Shown in pieces: positions 26,940 to 36,604 of a DNA stretch of 64,000 nucleotides. The position numbers and the translations under genes are program-made. The notes beneath the pieces are model-generated. The model worked only from the letters and a program-made list of their open reading frames with translations, ran no database searches and was not told the DNA's origin. Each line of letters begins with the position of its first letter. Position 1 is the first letter of the stretch. Source of the DNA: Uliginosibacterium gangwonense DSM 18521 (GTDB lineage Bacteria > Pseudomonadota > Gammaproteobacteria > Burkholderiales > Rhodocyclaceae); assembly GCF_000373965.1 (NCBI RefSeq), contig NZ_KB892843.1:1-64000 (forward strand), in the 5' to 3' direction.

Positions 26940-27489
26940 GACGTGGGCCACCCGAGCCAATCCTCAACTCCTCACAGGTCGTATCCACGCGACCGGAATG
27001 ACAGTATTGCATATGCAGGGCAGCAGGCTTTGCAGCAAGCAGTTCATCAAACGGATCAACTACCTGCGTATCGACATATTGCGCATTGCCACCCCTGGCG
27101 GATGCACTGTGCGCATCCTGCCCCACAGTGCCAACCCCCCAAGGCCTGGAGGCCGACACAGGAACACCTGAAGGGATACGCACCGCAGTAACGCGCATCA
27201 CAAAACCATTCGCCTCAATCAAATCATCATGTAGCAGGGGATGTCCAATGCCCTTTTTCAAAGCCACTCCATTTACAAGTGTGGCATTCAAACCCTGATC
27301 GTATAAACGATATGCACCTTGCTCAAAGCGTACAACTGCCTGTACCCGTGCCAGGCGCCGTTCAGCATCCGGCAGCACCAGTGTATTACGTGGATCGCGT
27401 CCGATACCCCCTCCAGCCTGGGTAAATTCTGCCATCAGCGAACGTTGGACAGGCACGCCGTCCACATTCATCAAGGCAATCCTCAACAC
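26929..27489 (-). CDS. Second FHA-domain protein
   Basis: The 186-residue product has an FHA domain at about residues 5-100. GGGIGRDPRNTLVLPD is followed by RRLARVQAVVRFEQGAYRLY and ATLVNGVALKKG. The usual serine-arginine pair of the phosphothreonine pocket is only partly kept (G-R-D, then R-R-L-A-R where S-R-x-H is expected), so binding may be altered. The tail is Pro/Ser rich. I place the start at GTG 27489, preceded by GGAGGAAGC; longer frames to 27564 use a TTG and lack a ribosome site. It is coupled to the phosphatase by an 11-base overlap. It differs from the FHA protein inside the main T6SS operon. Confidence 0.78.
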   Translation of the reverse strand: MLRIALMNVDGVPVQRSLMAEFTQAGGGIGRDPRNTLVLPDAERRLARVQAVVRFEQGAYRLYDQGLNATLVNGVALKKGIGHPLLHDDLIEANGFVMRVTAVRIPSGVPVSASRPWGVGTVGQDAHSASARGGNAQYVDTQVVDPFDELLAAKPAALHMQYCHSGRVDTTCEELRIGSGGPRHDA

Positions 27490-27652
27490 GCTTCCTCCAT
27501 CTGCACTATGTTGGTTACCATGCCAAATCACTGGCATGGATGGGTTCAAGATTGCAACACACAAGGCGCTTCAGGTACAACAGCCCTTATAGGGGAACTC
27601 CCGCCCTTCCGACGAAGGGTCAAGCTTCTCTCAACATCCAAGCACAAATTTC

Positions 27653-29437
27653 TCAAATCCCCAACCACGCCTGTCGCAGACGCAAACCTTCCAGCGGCTG
27701 CACGGCAGCGATCTGCAGTTCGCACTCCTCTATCGCGGGAGCGCGAAGTGGCACAGTAAAACGCAGAAGCTCATCGCGCCGGAACACCAGTACGTCAAGC
27801 AGACTCTCGGGTAAATGGCGCGCCAACAGGCTCTCCAGGTTGCTGGCTGTTACCCTTAATCCATTGATTGCAATCAACTCATCCCCAGCGGATAGACCAG
27901 CCTGCTGGGCGCTCCCGCCATCAAGCACGTGGGACAAACGCAGGTTCGCCCCCTCAGCACGGGTGCGAATACCCAGGCCACTGGCACGCGTTCCAGCCTT
28001 ACGGGCAAGGTGAATGCCAAAGGTTTTGAGCAGGCGTGCCAGGGGCACATCCTCCGTACCCTCGGCCCAACGGGCGATCTCTTTGCGCACATCCACGCCA
28101 GTCGCAGCCTTGATAATTTCGGGCATGGCCCCTTCGGGCAGGCCCGCACTGCCTTCGCCATAATGCTGCCACAGGTGGCGCATCACGTCATCCAGCGAAC
28201 GCTTGCCGCCCGTTTTGGCACGAATCGTCAGATCCAGGCCCAACGCCACCAATGAACCCTTCTGGTAATAGCTCACAATCGCATTGGGGCTATTCTCATC
28301 TTGACGGTAATACTTGGTCCACGCATCAAATGAAGACTCGGCCACACTTTGTTTCAGGCGCCCTGCATTACGCTCAACGGCAGCAATCGTCTTGGCGAGC
28401 AAGCCCAGGTATTCCGTTTCCGCAATCCGCTTGGCGCGGATAAGCGCCAGATCGTCGTAATACGAAGTAAATCCTTCAAACACCCACAGCAGGCGAGTGT
28501 AATTCTCCTCATGCAGACGATATGACACAAACGCAGCAGGTTTGATGCGCTTGACATTCCAGGCATGAAAATACTCATGGCTGCACAAACCCAGGAAGGT
28601 ACGGTAAGCCTCATCCATCTTCTCTGCCCCAAGCGCAGGCAGATCATTACGCGAGCAGATCAGGGCCGTGCTGGCGCGGTGTTCCAGACCGCCATAACCA
28701 TCACCCACTGCCATGGTCATGAACAAATAGTTTGAAAAAGGCGGTTTTTTATCAAAAATGCCAATTACATTTTGGCAGATTTTCTGCAAATCCTCTGCTA
28801 ATCGCTTGGTGTCAAAGCACACCCTGCCCGTAATCACCATTTCATGTGGCACGCCTGCCGCCTCAAATTTCACCGAGGCAAAATCGCCGATTTCAACAGG
28901 ATGATCAATCAATTCGTCATAGTTCGAGGCAAGCCGCTTCCCAAAACCGGCCTTGTCTATCCCCTTACGCCCCGCATCGGCGGAAAGCAGACTGGTTGCC
29001 ACTTTCCATTTTGCATAAGTTTCACCCTCCGGGTGGATGATCTCCACGCGATGAGGCGCCTCTTCCCGCCCTGCCACAGCAAGGAACATCTGCGTGCCAT
29101 TGAAGAAGCCATGTGTAATATCCAGATGTGCACAACGCACGGATAGATCCCAGGCATAAACCACAGTCTGCACGTCCAGACCCTGTTTCGGGTCCAACCT
29201 ACCCGTGCGCCACGCATGCTTGTTGAGCTTGTCGAGGGCGACCGGGGTGCCACCCTGGCTGGCGTGGATTTCAACGATGTTCTTGGCAAATTCCCGGATC
29301 ATGTAACTACCGGGAATCCAGACCGGCAGGCTCACTGTCTCCCCCTCAGCAGCAGGAGTCGGCACATGCAAGGTGACACGGAACAGGTGAGCCTGCGGGT
29401 TAAAAAGTTCAACCCGGTAATCAAGAATCTGAGACAT
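27653..29437 (-). CDS. M61-family metallopeptidase with PDZ domain (glycyl aminopeptidase-like)
   Basis: The 594-residue product belongs to peptidase family M61. An N-terminal beta domain (LPVWIPGSYMIREFAKN near residue 40) is followed by the zinc peptidase domain with HEYFHAWNVKRI. That motif gives the HExxH zinc ligands and glutamate. A PDZ domain lies at the C-terminus (about 500-570, AGLSAGDELIAINGLRV). No signal peptide is evident, so it is probably cytoplasmic. I use the ATG at 29437 (MSQILDYRVELF); a longer frame to 29542 adds residues with no family match. No good ribosome site is visible. Enzyme specificity in this family varies and is not assigned here. Confidence 0.9.
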   Translation of the reverse strand: MSQILDYRVELFNPQAHLFRVTLHVPTPAAEGETVSLPVWIPGSYMIREFAKNIVEIHASQGGTPVALDKLNKHAWRTGRLDPKQGLDVQTVVYAWDLSVRCAHLDITHGFFNGTQMFLAVAGREEAPHRVEIIHPEGETYAKWKVATSLLSADAGRKGIDKAGFGKRLASNYDELIDHPVEIGDFASVKFEAAGVPHEMVITGRVCFDTKRLAEDLQKICQNVIGIFDKKPPFSNYLFMTMAVGDGYGGLEHRASTALICSRNDLPALGAEKMDEAYRTFLGLCSHEYFHAWNVKRIKPAAFVSYRLHEENYTRLLWVFEGFTSYYDDLALIRAKRIAETEYLGLLAKTIAAVERNAGRLKQSVAESSFDAWTKYYRQDENSPNAIVSYYQKGSLVALGLDLTIRAKTGGKRSLDDVMRHLWQHYGEGSAGLPEGAMPEIIKAATGVDVRKEIARWAEGTEDVPLARLLKTFGIHLARKAGTRASGLGIRTRAEGANLRLSHVLDGGSAQQAGLSAGDELIAINGLRVTASNLESLLARHLPESLLDVLVFRRDELLRFTVPLRAPAIEECELQIAAVQPLEGLRLRQAWLGI

Positions 29438-29603
29438 GGGGGATACGCTATCAAAAACATACAAGCCATCACGATACGACGATTTTGCGTTGCCGTGAAA
29501 TACCCGGAGCGAAAAACATCCCCGCCAAATAGCACAAGGCACGCCAATTGCGCCAGAATGAGGTATTGCTTCACATGTTGAAGCCCAATCATGAGTTGTT
29601 CAG

Positions 29604-29906
29604 ATGCCCATTACCATTTTCGCCAGCCTTGTGCCACTTGCAGGCAAAGAAGACATTGTCGAAGCCGAACTGCGTGCCATACTGCCACTGAGCCGCGCCG
29701 AAGCAGGCTGTTTGCAATACGACCTGTATCGTGATCTCAAGGCAGTACCGGCTTTCCACCTGATTGAGATTTACGCCGACCAGGCCGCACTTGAAGCACA
29801 TGCCCAATCAGCGCATTTCCTGGCCATGCGGGACAAGCTCACCCCACTGCTGGCTCAACCACTGTCTGTCACCCTTTTGGGTGAGATGGATGTCGTCAAG
29901 CAATAA
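29604..29906 (+). CDS. ABM-fold (YgiN-like) putative monooxygenase
   Basis: The 100-residue protein has the antibiotic-biosynthesis-monooxygenase fold pattern: ITIFASLVPLAGKEDIVEAE, then SRAEAGCLQYDLYRDL and FHLIEIYADQAALEAHAQSA. These are typical of dimeric YgiN-like quinol oxidases and related proteins. Substrate is unknown. It lies 34 bases before the glutathione transferase gene, likely in the same transcript, which suggests a shared redox or detoxification role. Divergent from the M61 gene, with 166 bases between the start codons. Confidence 0.85.
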   Translation: MPITIFASLVPLAGKEDIVEAELRAILPLSRAEAGCLQYDLYRDLKAVPAFHLIEIYADQAALEAHAQSAHFLAMRDKLTPLLAQPLSVTLLGEMDVVKQ

Positions 29907-29940
29907 TCCTTTCCCAATCCAACAACAAGAGCACATCACC

Positions 29941-30615
29941 ATGATCGACCTTTTCTACGCCCCCACCCCCAACGGCCACAAAATCTCCGTTCTGCTTGAA
30001 GAATTGGGCCTGCCCTATCGCATCATCCCCATCAACATCCGCAAAAACGACCAGTTCCTGCCCAGTTTTCTGGATGTGGCCCCTAACAACCGCATCCCGG
30101 CAATCATTGATCACGATTTCCCCGGTGGCGCACTCAAGCTGTTTGAATCGGGCGCCATCCTGACTGTGTTGGCCGAACTGCATGGCCGCTTCCTGCCCGC
30201 AGCAGGCCATGCCCGGGCCCAAGTGCTGCAATGGTTGAATTGGCAGATGGGCGGATTAGGCCCGATGGCGGGGCAAAACCACCACTTCAACCAGTTTGCC
30301 CCAGAAAAAATCCCTTACGCCATGAAGCGCTATACCGATGAAACTGCCCGTCTGTATGGTGTGCTCAACAAGCAACTGGAGGGGCGTGACTACGTGGCCG
30401 GGGAGTATTCGATTGCCGACATGGCCATCTACCCCTGGGTGTTGCTGTATGAGCGCCAGCAGCAGGATCTTGCCCACTTCCCCAACATTGCAGCCTACCT
30501 GCGACGCATGGGAGACCGCCCGGCAGTGCAGCATGCCTATGCCCAAGGCGCCAAGTTCGATTGGGAAGGCAGCTTGAGCGAAGCCCAATTGCAGGATCTG
30601 CTGCAAAAGAATTGA
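29941..30615 (+). CDS. Glutathione S-transferase (YfcG/Nu-class-like)
   Basis: The 224-residue protein has an N-terminal thioredoxin-like domain (1-80). The start DLFYAPTPNGHKISVLLEEL matches the T-x-N-x-x-K-x-x-x-x-L-E-E pattern of the YfcG-type class, and NNRIPAIID contains the cis-proline. LKLFESGAIL contains the glutathione-binding E-S pair. The C-terminal helical domain has YSIADMAIYPWV, the N-capping S-x-x-D motif. Nu-class members act as disulfide-bond oxidoreductases using glutathione; this is a family-based suggestion. It sits directly after the ABM-fold gene. Confidence 0.9.
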   Translation: MIDLFYAPTPNGHKISVLLEELGLPYRIIPINIRKNDQFLPSFLDVAPNNRIPAIIDHDFPGGALKLFESGAILTVLAELHGRFLPAAGHARAQVLQWLNWQMGGLGPMAGQNHHFNQFAPEKIPYAMKRYTDETARLYGVLNKQLEGRDYVAGEYSIADMAIYPWVLLYERQQQDLAHFPNIAAYLRRMGDRPAVQHAYAQGAKFDWEGSLSEAQLQDLLQKN

Positions 30616-30722
30616 TGCATCAACCCAAAGTGCTGAGCTTGCCCGTTAGATAGATGATCGGTACCGCCGTTTAGCGGCATATACGGCATAATTCATCAAT
30701 GCTCACGGAATGAGGTCAGCAC

Positions 30723-33700
30723 ATGTCCCATCACGCCTGTGTCGCACAGCGTCTCCTGCTGGTTGCCAGCCTGGCTCTTTTGTCCCTATGTCGCGCTCAT
30801 GCAGGCCCTTTGCCACAAGACGCAGTGCCCGATGGGCTGAAGAGCTGGGTTCCCTGGGTGATGCACGGGCAGGAGATGATTGCCTGCCCACCGGATTGGA
30901 ATGACGCCGCACAACGGGCCTGTGTCTGGCCTTCCACCTTGGAGCTGGCGCCCACCGCACAAGGGGCTACGTTCAGCCTCACAATAGAGAGCTTCGGCAA
31001 ACAGACTCGCCTGGGCCTGCCGGGTAGTGCGGAGTATTGGCCTCAGGCCGTCACGCTTGATGGCAAACCGGTAGCGGTAGTGGAGCATGAAGACGCCCCC
31101 GTCATCGTGCTGCCCGAAGGGCGGCACACCATCACCGGGAAATTCCTGTGGAACGAAATGCCACAAAGCCTGCAGGTGCCGGGCGATCTGGCCATCGTGC
31201 ACATCAAGGCGGGCAACGCCTGGGCAAGCCGCCAAGTAGATGAATCCGGCCAGATCTGGCTGCGGGCAGAGGCAGCCAGCGAAGGGGGCGGCGAAGAACT
31301 CAGCGTACGCAGCTTCCGCCAGATCAATGACGATCAGCCCCTGCGTGTACTCGCCCATTTTGAATTGACCTTTGCGGGCAAACCACGCGAAATCGCGCTG
31401 GACAACGCCCTGCTGCCCGGTTTTGTACCCGTTTCGCTCAACAGCCCGCTCCCTGCCCGCCTCGGGCCGGATGGCTCCTTGCGGCTCCAGGCTCGGGCTG
31501 GCGTACATGTCATTGAGGTTGAGGGACGACGCATGGATCGCGTGCTGGCCCTGACCCTGCCCAAGAGTGCGGGGCGAGACGAAGTCTGGTCTTGGCAGGC
31601 CCACCGCGAATTACGCGTGGTGGATATTGCGGGCAATACCGTCGACCCCAAGCAATCCGGCGTTCCCCCTGCATGGCAAGCCCTGCCTGCCTACGTGCTG
31701 CGCGCAGGCGACACCCTGAAGATCACTGAGCAACGGCGCGGCAATCCCGACCCGGACCCTGACAAGCTGGGCTTGACACGCAACCTGTGGCTGGATTTTG
31801 ATGGGGGTGGCTTCACCGTACAGGACCATATCAGCGGCACAATTTCACGCTCCTGGCGCCTGGAAGCACAACCCCCGCTGGCGCTCGGGCACGTTACCAG
31901 CGATGGCGTCGATCAATACATCACCCGCCTCAAAACCGACGCCCAACCCGGATTCGAAGTTCGGCACGGGCAAGCCAACATCGTGGCAGACAGCCGCATT
32001 GAAGGCGGCACGCATACCCTCTCCGCAGCAGGCTGGAATACCGACTTCCAGCAACTGGAAACCACGCTGAACCTGCCCCCTGGCTGGATGTTGCTGCATG
32101 CCGGCGGAGTGGATCGCGCCTATGGCTCCTGGATTGCAGCCTGGACGCTGTGGGACTTCTTCTTTGTCCTCCTCATTGCCCTGGCCGCATGGAAAACCTG
32201 CGGTCGCATCCCAGGTGCATTGCTGGGCTGCGCCCTGGTATTGGCCTGGCATGCATCAGGCGCCCCTGCCTGGATGTGGCTCCCTGCCCTGGCTACGATT
32301 GCTGCAGCCAAAGCGCTGGCTGGCACCAAGCTTGCCAAGCCATTACTCTGGCTGCAGGGCATGCTTGCCGCCGTCATCCTGCTGCAACTCCTGGCGTTTG
32401 GCGTAGAACAGGTTAGGTTGGCCATTTATCCGGCGCTGGAATATGCCGAAATGGGCTATGCACAAACCAGTGGCTCGCTGACCACTTCACTGCTTCAAGA
32501 GAAGGCTGAGCCTATGCCTGAAGCGCCTCCCGTTGCTGCGGCCCCTGCTGCCGACGCAGAAAATACATTGAGCAGGCAGGATTATGACCTGGCTAACAAG
32601 CAACGCATGGCCACGCCCGCAATCAAGGCGGCAAAGCCTAAGGGCATCCTCTCCTCCGTTTCCCGCTACGCGCAGGATGTTGGCACCCAGGTACAGACGG
32701 GCCCAGGCCTGCCACAATGGAATTGGCGCCGCCACACCTTGAATCTGCAAGGCCCGGTCAGCGCGGAGCAAAAAATCGATCTGTGGCTGCTTCCCCCTGT
32801 GACCTACTCCCTGTTGAGAATTATGACACTCGTCCTCCTTGGGCTAGCGTTCTGGCAAGTCTTTTTGCGTGGCCGGAAGTGGTCCTGGCCCAAGACAGAC
32901 TCCCGTCTGGCCTTGTTTGGCGGAGCGCTCTGCGCCTTGTGGCTGATGGGTAGCTCACCCGATGCGCTGGCAGCCGAGATACCACAGGTAAGCCAGGATG
33001 CCCAAGGCTTCCAGCATTGGCTGGATGAACTGCGCGACAAACTCACCGCGGCGCCAGACTGCATGCCAAGTTGTGCGCAATTCCCCCGCATGGAACTGAG
33101 TGCAGACGCCAAGCTCTTGTCATTACGCCTGGAAGCACATGCTGCCGCCAACACTGCTGTGCCACTACCTGGGCAAAGCGCACAACTGGCGCTGCACAAT
33201 GTAGTGCTTGATGGCAAACCGGCCAGCATCCGTCGGGATGATGACGGCCAACTATGGATCTACCTGCCCAAAGGCGTGCACCAGATTGTGATGGAAGCTG
33301 ACATTTCCGAGGCGCCCGCAGTCAATCTCGCGCTGCCCCTGGAACCACGCTATCTGGCTACCCATCTCTCAGGCTGGAGCCTATCCGGTGTCAATGACCA
33401 AGGCATTCCCCAGGGTGCACTGACCTTGAACCGTAATGCGGGCGGAGGCAAGGCCGCCTCGGAAACCACACGCGATGCGCTACCACCCTTGGTGGTCGTG
33501 GAACGCACCCTGAACTTTGCAGACCGCTGGACAGTTGAAACCCATGTCAAACGCATTGCTCCCAGTCTGGCACCCGTTCAGGTCAGCATCCCTTTGCTGG
33601 CTGGTGAGCAGATCACCGATAGCAACGTTCGCCAAGTCAATGGCAATGCCGTGTTGACCTTGGGTACGGAAGAAGAAGCCAGCTTTGGTAGTGCCTTACC

Positions 33701-34883
33701 AAACACGCCACGTATCACCCTGAAAGCAGGCGCGGCGCCGAATCAGGTTGAGCGTTGGCGCGTCAATGCAGATACGCGCTGGCACCTCAGCCACAGTGGG
33801 CTTGCACCCGTGCTGCATCAGGAGGGCGAATTCTGGCTGCCGCAATGGCAACCCTGGCCCGGTGAGAGTGTCACGCTCGACATTACCCGTCCGCAAGGTG
33901 TGCCCGGCGCCAGTCTGACGCTTGATGGCCTGAGCCTTCAAGCCAAGCCGGGTGCACGTATCACGGATGTCACCGCCTCGCTCACCCTGCGTTCCAGCCT
34001 GGGCGGCACCCATGTCGTACAATTGCCGGAAGGCGCAACCCTGCAAGACATCCGCATAGACGGTGCACCACAGACCATCCGTGCGGAAGGCCGCAAGATC
34101 AATCTGCCCATTCACCCAGGCAACCAACGCATCGACATCACATGGCGTGAAGCCAAGGGCGTAAGCCTCGTTCAATCATCCGCTGCGTTCGACGCCGGGG
34201 TAGCAGGCGTCAATGTGAGTACCACGCTTCAACTTGGCGCTGACCGTTGGATTCTGGCGGTGGGCGGCCCAAGGCTGGGCCCGGCCATACTGATCTGGGG
34301 CATCCTGATCGTGGTGGTGGCAGTAGCCTTCCCGCTGGCCCGCAGCCGGGTCACGCCATTGGGCTTTGGCGCCTGGACCTTGCTCGGCCTGGGCTTGGCG
34401 CAAGCTAGCCTGATGGGGGCGGTTATCGTCACGGCCTGGTTCCTGTTGCTTGTTGCACGTGGGCGGGTGGGCGAAAAACTCCCCCGCTGGGCCTTCAACC
34501 TGTTCCAGATCTTCCTGGTACTGGCGTCACTGATTGCCATCGGCGAACTCTTTGATGCCATCCGTACCGGGCTGCTGGGCTCGCCAGATATGTACATCAC
34601 CGGCAATGGCTCGTATGACCGCAACCTGATCTGGTATCAAGATCGCATCACTGGCCCGGCCCCAGTCGCCTGGGTAGTGTCGGTTTCAATGTGGGTCTAC
34701 CGTGGCCTGATGTTGCTATGGGCAATCTGGTTGGCCAGTAGCGTGCTCAAGTGGGTACGCTGGGCGTGGACTCAGTTCAGTGCGGATGGTTTCTGGCGTG
34801 CAGCCCCGGCCAAGAAAAACCCGAAGGCAGAACACGCCGCACCTGAATCACCAGAGACCGCAGAAGGGCCCAGCGCAGAATAG
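30723..34883 (+). CDS. Very large inner-membrane protein with repeated beta modules, function unknown
   Basis: The 1386-residue product has a signal peptide (residues 1-28, LLLVASLALLSLCRAHA). Long non-cytoplasmic regions alternate with membrane clusters: about five helices between residues 470 and 745, and four between about 1180 and 1360. A module of the form LDGKP...(8-12)...I-x-LP-x-G-x-H-x-I occurs near residues 115, 830 and, more divergent (IDGAPQTI...LPIHPGNQRI), 1112. The first two share a 16-base identical stretch (31056-31071 and 33207-33222), consistent with internal duplication. GAGGT precedes the start. The C-terminus is charged and probably cytoplasmic. It stands alone between the GST gene and a convergent chemoreceptor gene. 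I do not recognise a characterised family. Confidence 0.85.
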   Translation: MSHHACVAQRLLLVASLALLSLCRAHAGPLPQDAVPDGLKSWVPWVMHGQEMIACPPDWNDAAQRACVWPSTLELAPTAQGATFSLTIESFGKQTRLGLPGSAEYWPQAVTLDGKPVAVVEHEDAPVIVLPEGRHTITGKFLWNEMPQSLQVPGDLAIVHIKAGNAWASRQVDESGQIWLRAEAASEGGGEELSVRSFRQINDDQPLRVLAHFELTFAGKPREIALDNALLPGFVPVSLNSPLPARLGPDGSLRLQARAGVHVIEVEGRRMDRVLALTLPKSAGRDEVWSWQAHRELRVVDIAGNTVDPKQSGVPPAWQALPAYVLRAGDTLKITEQRRGNPDPDPDKLGLTRNLWLDFDGGGFTVQDHISGTISRSWRLEAQPPLALGHVTSDGVDQYITRLKTDAQPGFEVRHGQANIVADSRIEGGTHTLSAAGWNTDFQQLETTLNLPPGWMLLHAGGVDRAYGSWIAAWTLWDFFFVLLIALAAWKTCGRIPGALLGCALVLAWHASGAPAWMWLPALATIAAAKALAGTKLAKPLLWLQGMLAAVILLQLLAFGVEQVRLAIYPALEYAEMGYAQTSGSLTTSLLQEKAEPMPEAPPVAAAPAADAENTLSRQDYDLANKQRMATPAIKAAKPKGILSSVSRYAQDVGTQVQTGPGLPQWNWRRHTLNLQGPVSAEQKIDLWLLPPVTYSLLRIMTLVLLGLAFWQVFLRGRKWSWPKTDSRLALFGGALCALWLMGSSPDALAAEIPQVSQDAQGFQHWLDELRDKLTAAPDCMPSCAQFPRMELSADAKLLSLRLEAHAAANTAVPLPGQSAQLALHNVVLDGKPASIRRDDDGQLWIYLPKGVHQIVMEADISEAPAVNLALPLEPRYLATHLSGWSLSGVNDQGIPQGALTLNRNAGGGKAASETTRDALPPLVVVERTLNFADRWTVETHVKRIAPSLAPVQVSIPLLAGEQITDSNVRQVNGNAVLTLGTEEEASFGSALPNTPRITLKAGAAPNQVERWRVNADTRWHLSHSGLAPVLHQEGEFWLPQWQPWPGESVTLDITRPQGVPGASLTLDGLSLQAKPGARITDVTASLTLRSSLGGTHVVQLPEGATLQDIRIDGAPQTIRAEGRKINLPIHPGNQRIDITWREAKGVSLVQSSAAFDAGVAGVNVSTTLQLGADRWILAVGGPRLGPAILIWGILIVVVAVAFPLARSRVTPLGFGAWTLLGLGLAQASLMGAVIVTAWFLLLVARGRVGEKLPRWAFNLFQIFLVLASLIAIGELFDAIRTGLLGSPDMYITGNGSYDRNLIWYQDRITGPAPVAWVVSVSMWVYRGLMLLWAIWLASSVLKWVRWAWTQFSADGFWRAAPAKKNPKAEHAAPESPETAEGPSAE

Positions 34884-34894
34884 CGCGGCAGGAC

Positions 34895-34939
34895 ATGCAG
34901 AAGGCATTACCTGGATCACCCAGGCAATGCCTTCTGCAT
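34895..34939. terminator. Long inverted repeat at convergent gene ends
   Basis: The arms ATGCAGAAGGCATT (34895-34908) and AATGCCTTCTGCAT (34926-34939) are perfect complements. An inner CCTGG/CCAGG extension lies on a four- to five-base loop, with one mismatch. It sits between the convergent large-membrane-protein and chemoreceptor genes and reaches the chemoreceptor stop codon. There is no strong T-run, so it may work as a bidirectional RNA stabiliser or weak terminator. Confidence 0.7.
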
Positions 34940-36552
34940 CAAAGATGAAACCGTGCAACCCCATTGCGCAATGCATCAGACACGCTAACGAGCTGATGAG
35001 CCGTGGCTGACACGGACGACACGGCGGCAGCATTTTCCTCCGACATCTGTGCCATCGCCTCAACACTCTTGGCCAACTCGGTGGAAGCCGCACGTTGCTC
35101 CTGCAAAGCAGCAGAAATATCGCTGACGGAACTCCGCACCGTATCTGCAGAAGTGCAGATATCAGTCATCGACGTAGCCGCCTGTTTCGCGCTTTCAACC
35201 ACGTCGCCCACAACCGCCCGACTGGTTTGCATGCTATCCACTGCAGCCTCGGCCCCCTCCTCAATCGCACCAATCACGGTACTGATTTCCTGCACGGATT
35301 TGGTTGTACGCTCAGCCAGTTTCCTCACCTCGTCGGCTACCACGGCAAAACCTCGCCCCTGCTCACCTGCACGTGCTGCTTCAATCGCTGCATTCAGCGC
35401 CAACAAATTGGTCTGATCGGCCACGTCACGGATCACAGCCGAAATACCACCAATCTGCTGTACCTGTGCAGAGAGCTTCTGCAATTGCTCGGCAGTATGC
35501 TCAATCCGGCTTGCCACCTCCGCAATCTGGACTGAAGCACCATCCACCGATTTGCCACCATGGACAGCCAATTCCCTTGCCTCTTTGGCACGCCCATTCG
35601 CATCGTCGGCACCAGAACCGATATGATCAATGCTTACCGTAAGTTCCTCTACGGAAGCCGCTGCAGAAGCCGCAGAACTGGATTGCCTTTCCGTGCTGAC
35701 GGCAACCTGATCAGCGGTAGACGACAGGTTTTCAGCAGAGGAGGCCACTTCCCGCGCATTATCAACCACATGCCGAATGGTGTCGGCCAGATCAGCACGC
35801 ATCTTCTGCATCGCGCCCAACAATTGCCCAATTTCATCCTTGGCAATTGGGCTGCGGAGCGACTCTTCGCGCAAATCTCCGGCCGCAATGCGTTTGGCAA
35901 TTTCATTGGCATTGGCGATGCTAGATATCAGGTAACGATAGGTCAGATAACCAAAACCGCCCATGATTAACAATGCCAATGCAGCAATCCCCACTGAAAC
36001 ATTGACCGCTCGCGCCTTTCGCGCAGCCGCAGCGGTCTCTGACTTCACCCCAAGCTCCCTGTTGAACTTCATATGGTCAACCAACGCTGAGTTGAACGCT
36101 TCTGCCTGACCCGCGTGTTTGGTGAGCAAATCACGCGCATCGTCTTTTTTATCATGGCGTGAGGCCTCCAGAGTAGAATCCAGTCCCTTGGCATACTCTG
36201 AATATGTAGTCTGATCAGCTTCCAACAAGCGCTTGTCATCCCCACCACTGGTCAATGACTCATAGTCTTTCAGCGCTTTTTCCACTCCAAGCCGGGCTTC
36301 CTGGATCTTTCCATCCAGATCCTGCATCGCTGCCTGATCAGTATTCAGTGCGTGGCGATAGGTACGCACCCGTATCTGGCTGAATGAAAGCATGGCCTGA
36401 TTCAACACCAGCATGCTTGGAATGACGTTAACATTCGAATAATTGGTTTCCTGATACACCGCGTCGGTTTCATAGGTCGCAACAGAAACCAGAAGCACCA
36501 TCCCCAAAAGGGCCGAACCCACCAAAACAATCAAACGCATCGAAACACTCAT
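34939..36552 (-). CDS. Methyl-accepting chemotaxis protein
   Basis: The 537-residue chemoreceptor has an N-terminal helix ([19 protein letters not shown], 6-24), then a periplasmic four-helix-bundle type sensor region at about 30-190. A second membrane helix lies near 190-210 ([19 protein letters not shown]). A HAMP domain follows (about 211-265), then the signalling domain with the hairpin tip [20 protein letters not shown]. Ligand is not predictable. The ATG at 36552 has GGAGGT six bases upstream. A perfect FNR-type palindrome lies 37 bases upstream of the start, suggesting oxygen-dependent expression, and molybdenum cofactor genes follow on the other side. Confidence 0.94.
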   Translation of the reverse strand: MSVSMRLIVLVGSALLGMVLLVSVATYETDAVYQETNYSNVNVIPSMLVLNQAMLSFSQIRVRTYRHALNTDQAAMQDLDGKIQEARLGVEKALKDYESLTSGGDDKRLLEADQTTYSEYAKGLDSTLEASRHDKKDDARDLLTKHAGQAEAFNSALVDHMKFNRELGVKSETAAAARKARAVNVSVGIAALALLIMGGFGYLTYRYLISSIANANEIAKRIAAGDLREESLRSPIAKDEIGQLLGAMQKMRADLADTIRHVVDNAREVASSAENLSSTADQVAVSTERQSSSAASAAASVEELTVSIDHIGSGADDANGRAKEARELAVHGGKSVDGASVQIAEVASRIEHTAEQLQKLSAQVQQIGGISAVIRDVADQTNLLALNAAIEAARAGEQGRGFAVVADEVRKLAERTTKSVQEISTVIGAIEEGAEAAVDSMQTSRAVVGDVVESAKQAATSMTDICTSADTVRSSVSDISAALQEQRAASTELAKSVEAMAQMSEENAAAVSSVSATAHQLVSVSDALRNGVARFHL

Positions 36553-36588
36553 CACGCACCTCCATAGGTTGTTTCGCTATTGTCATGG

Positions 36589-36604
36589 TTTGATCTAAAT
36601 CAAA
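36589..36604. promoter_or_regulatory. FNR/ANR-type operator upstream of the chemoreceptor gene
   Basis: The 16-base palindrome TTTGATCTAAATCAAA contains a perfect TTGAT-N4-ATCAA, the consensus for FNR-family oxygen-sensing regulators. It lies 37 bases before the chemoreceptor ATG. Activation from -41.5 would put the transcript start only a few bases before the ATG. Repression, or control of another start, is therefore also possible. Confidence 0.65.
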
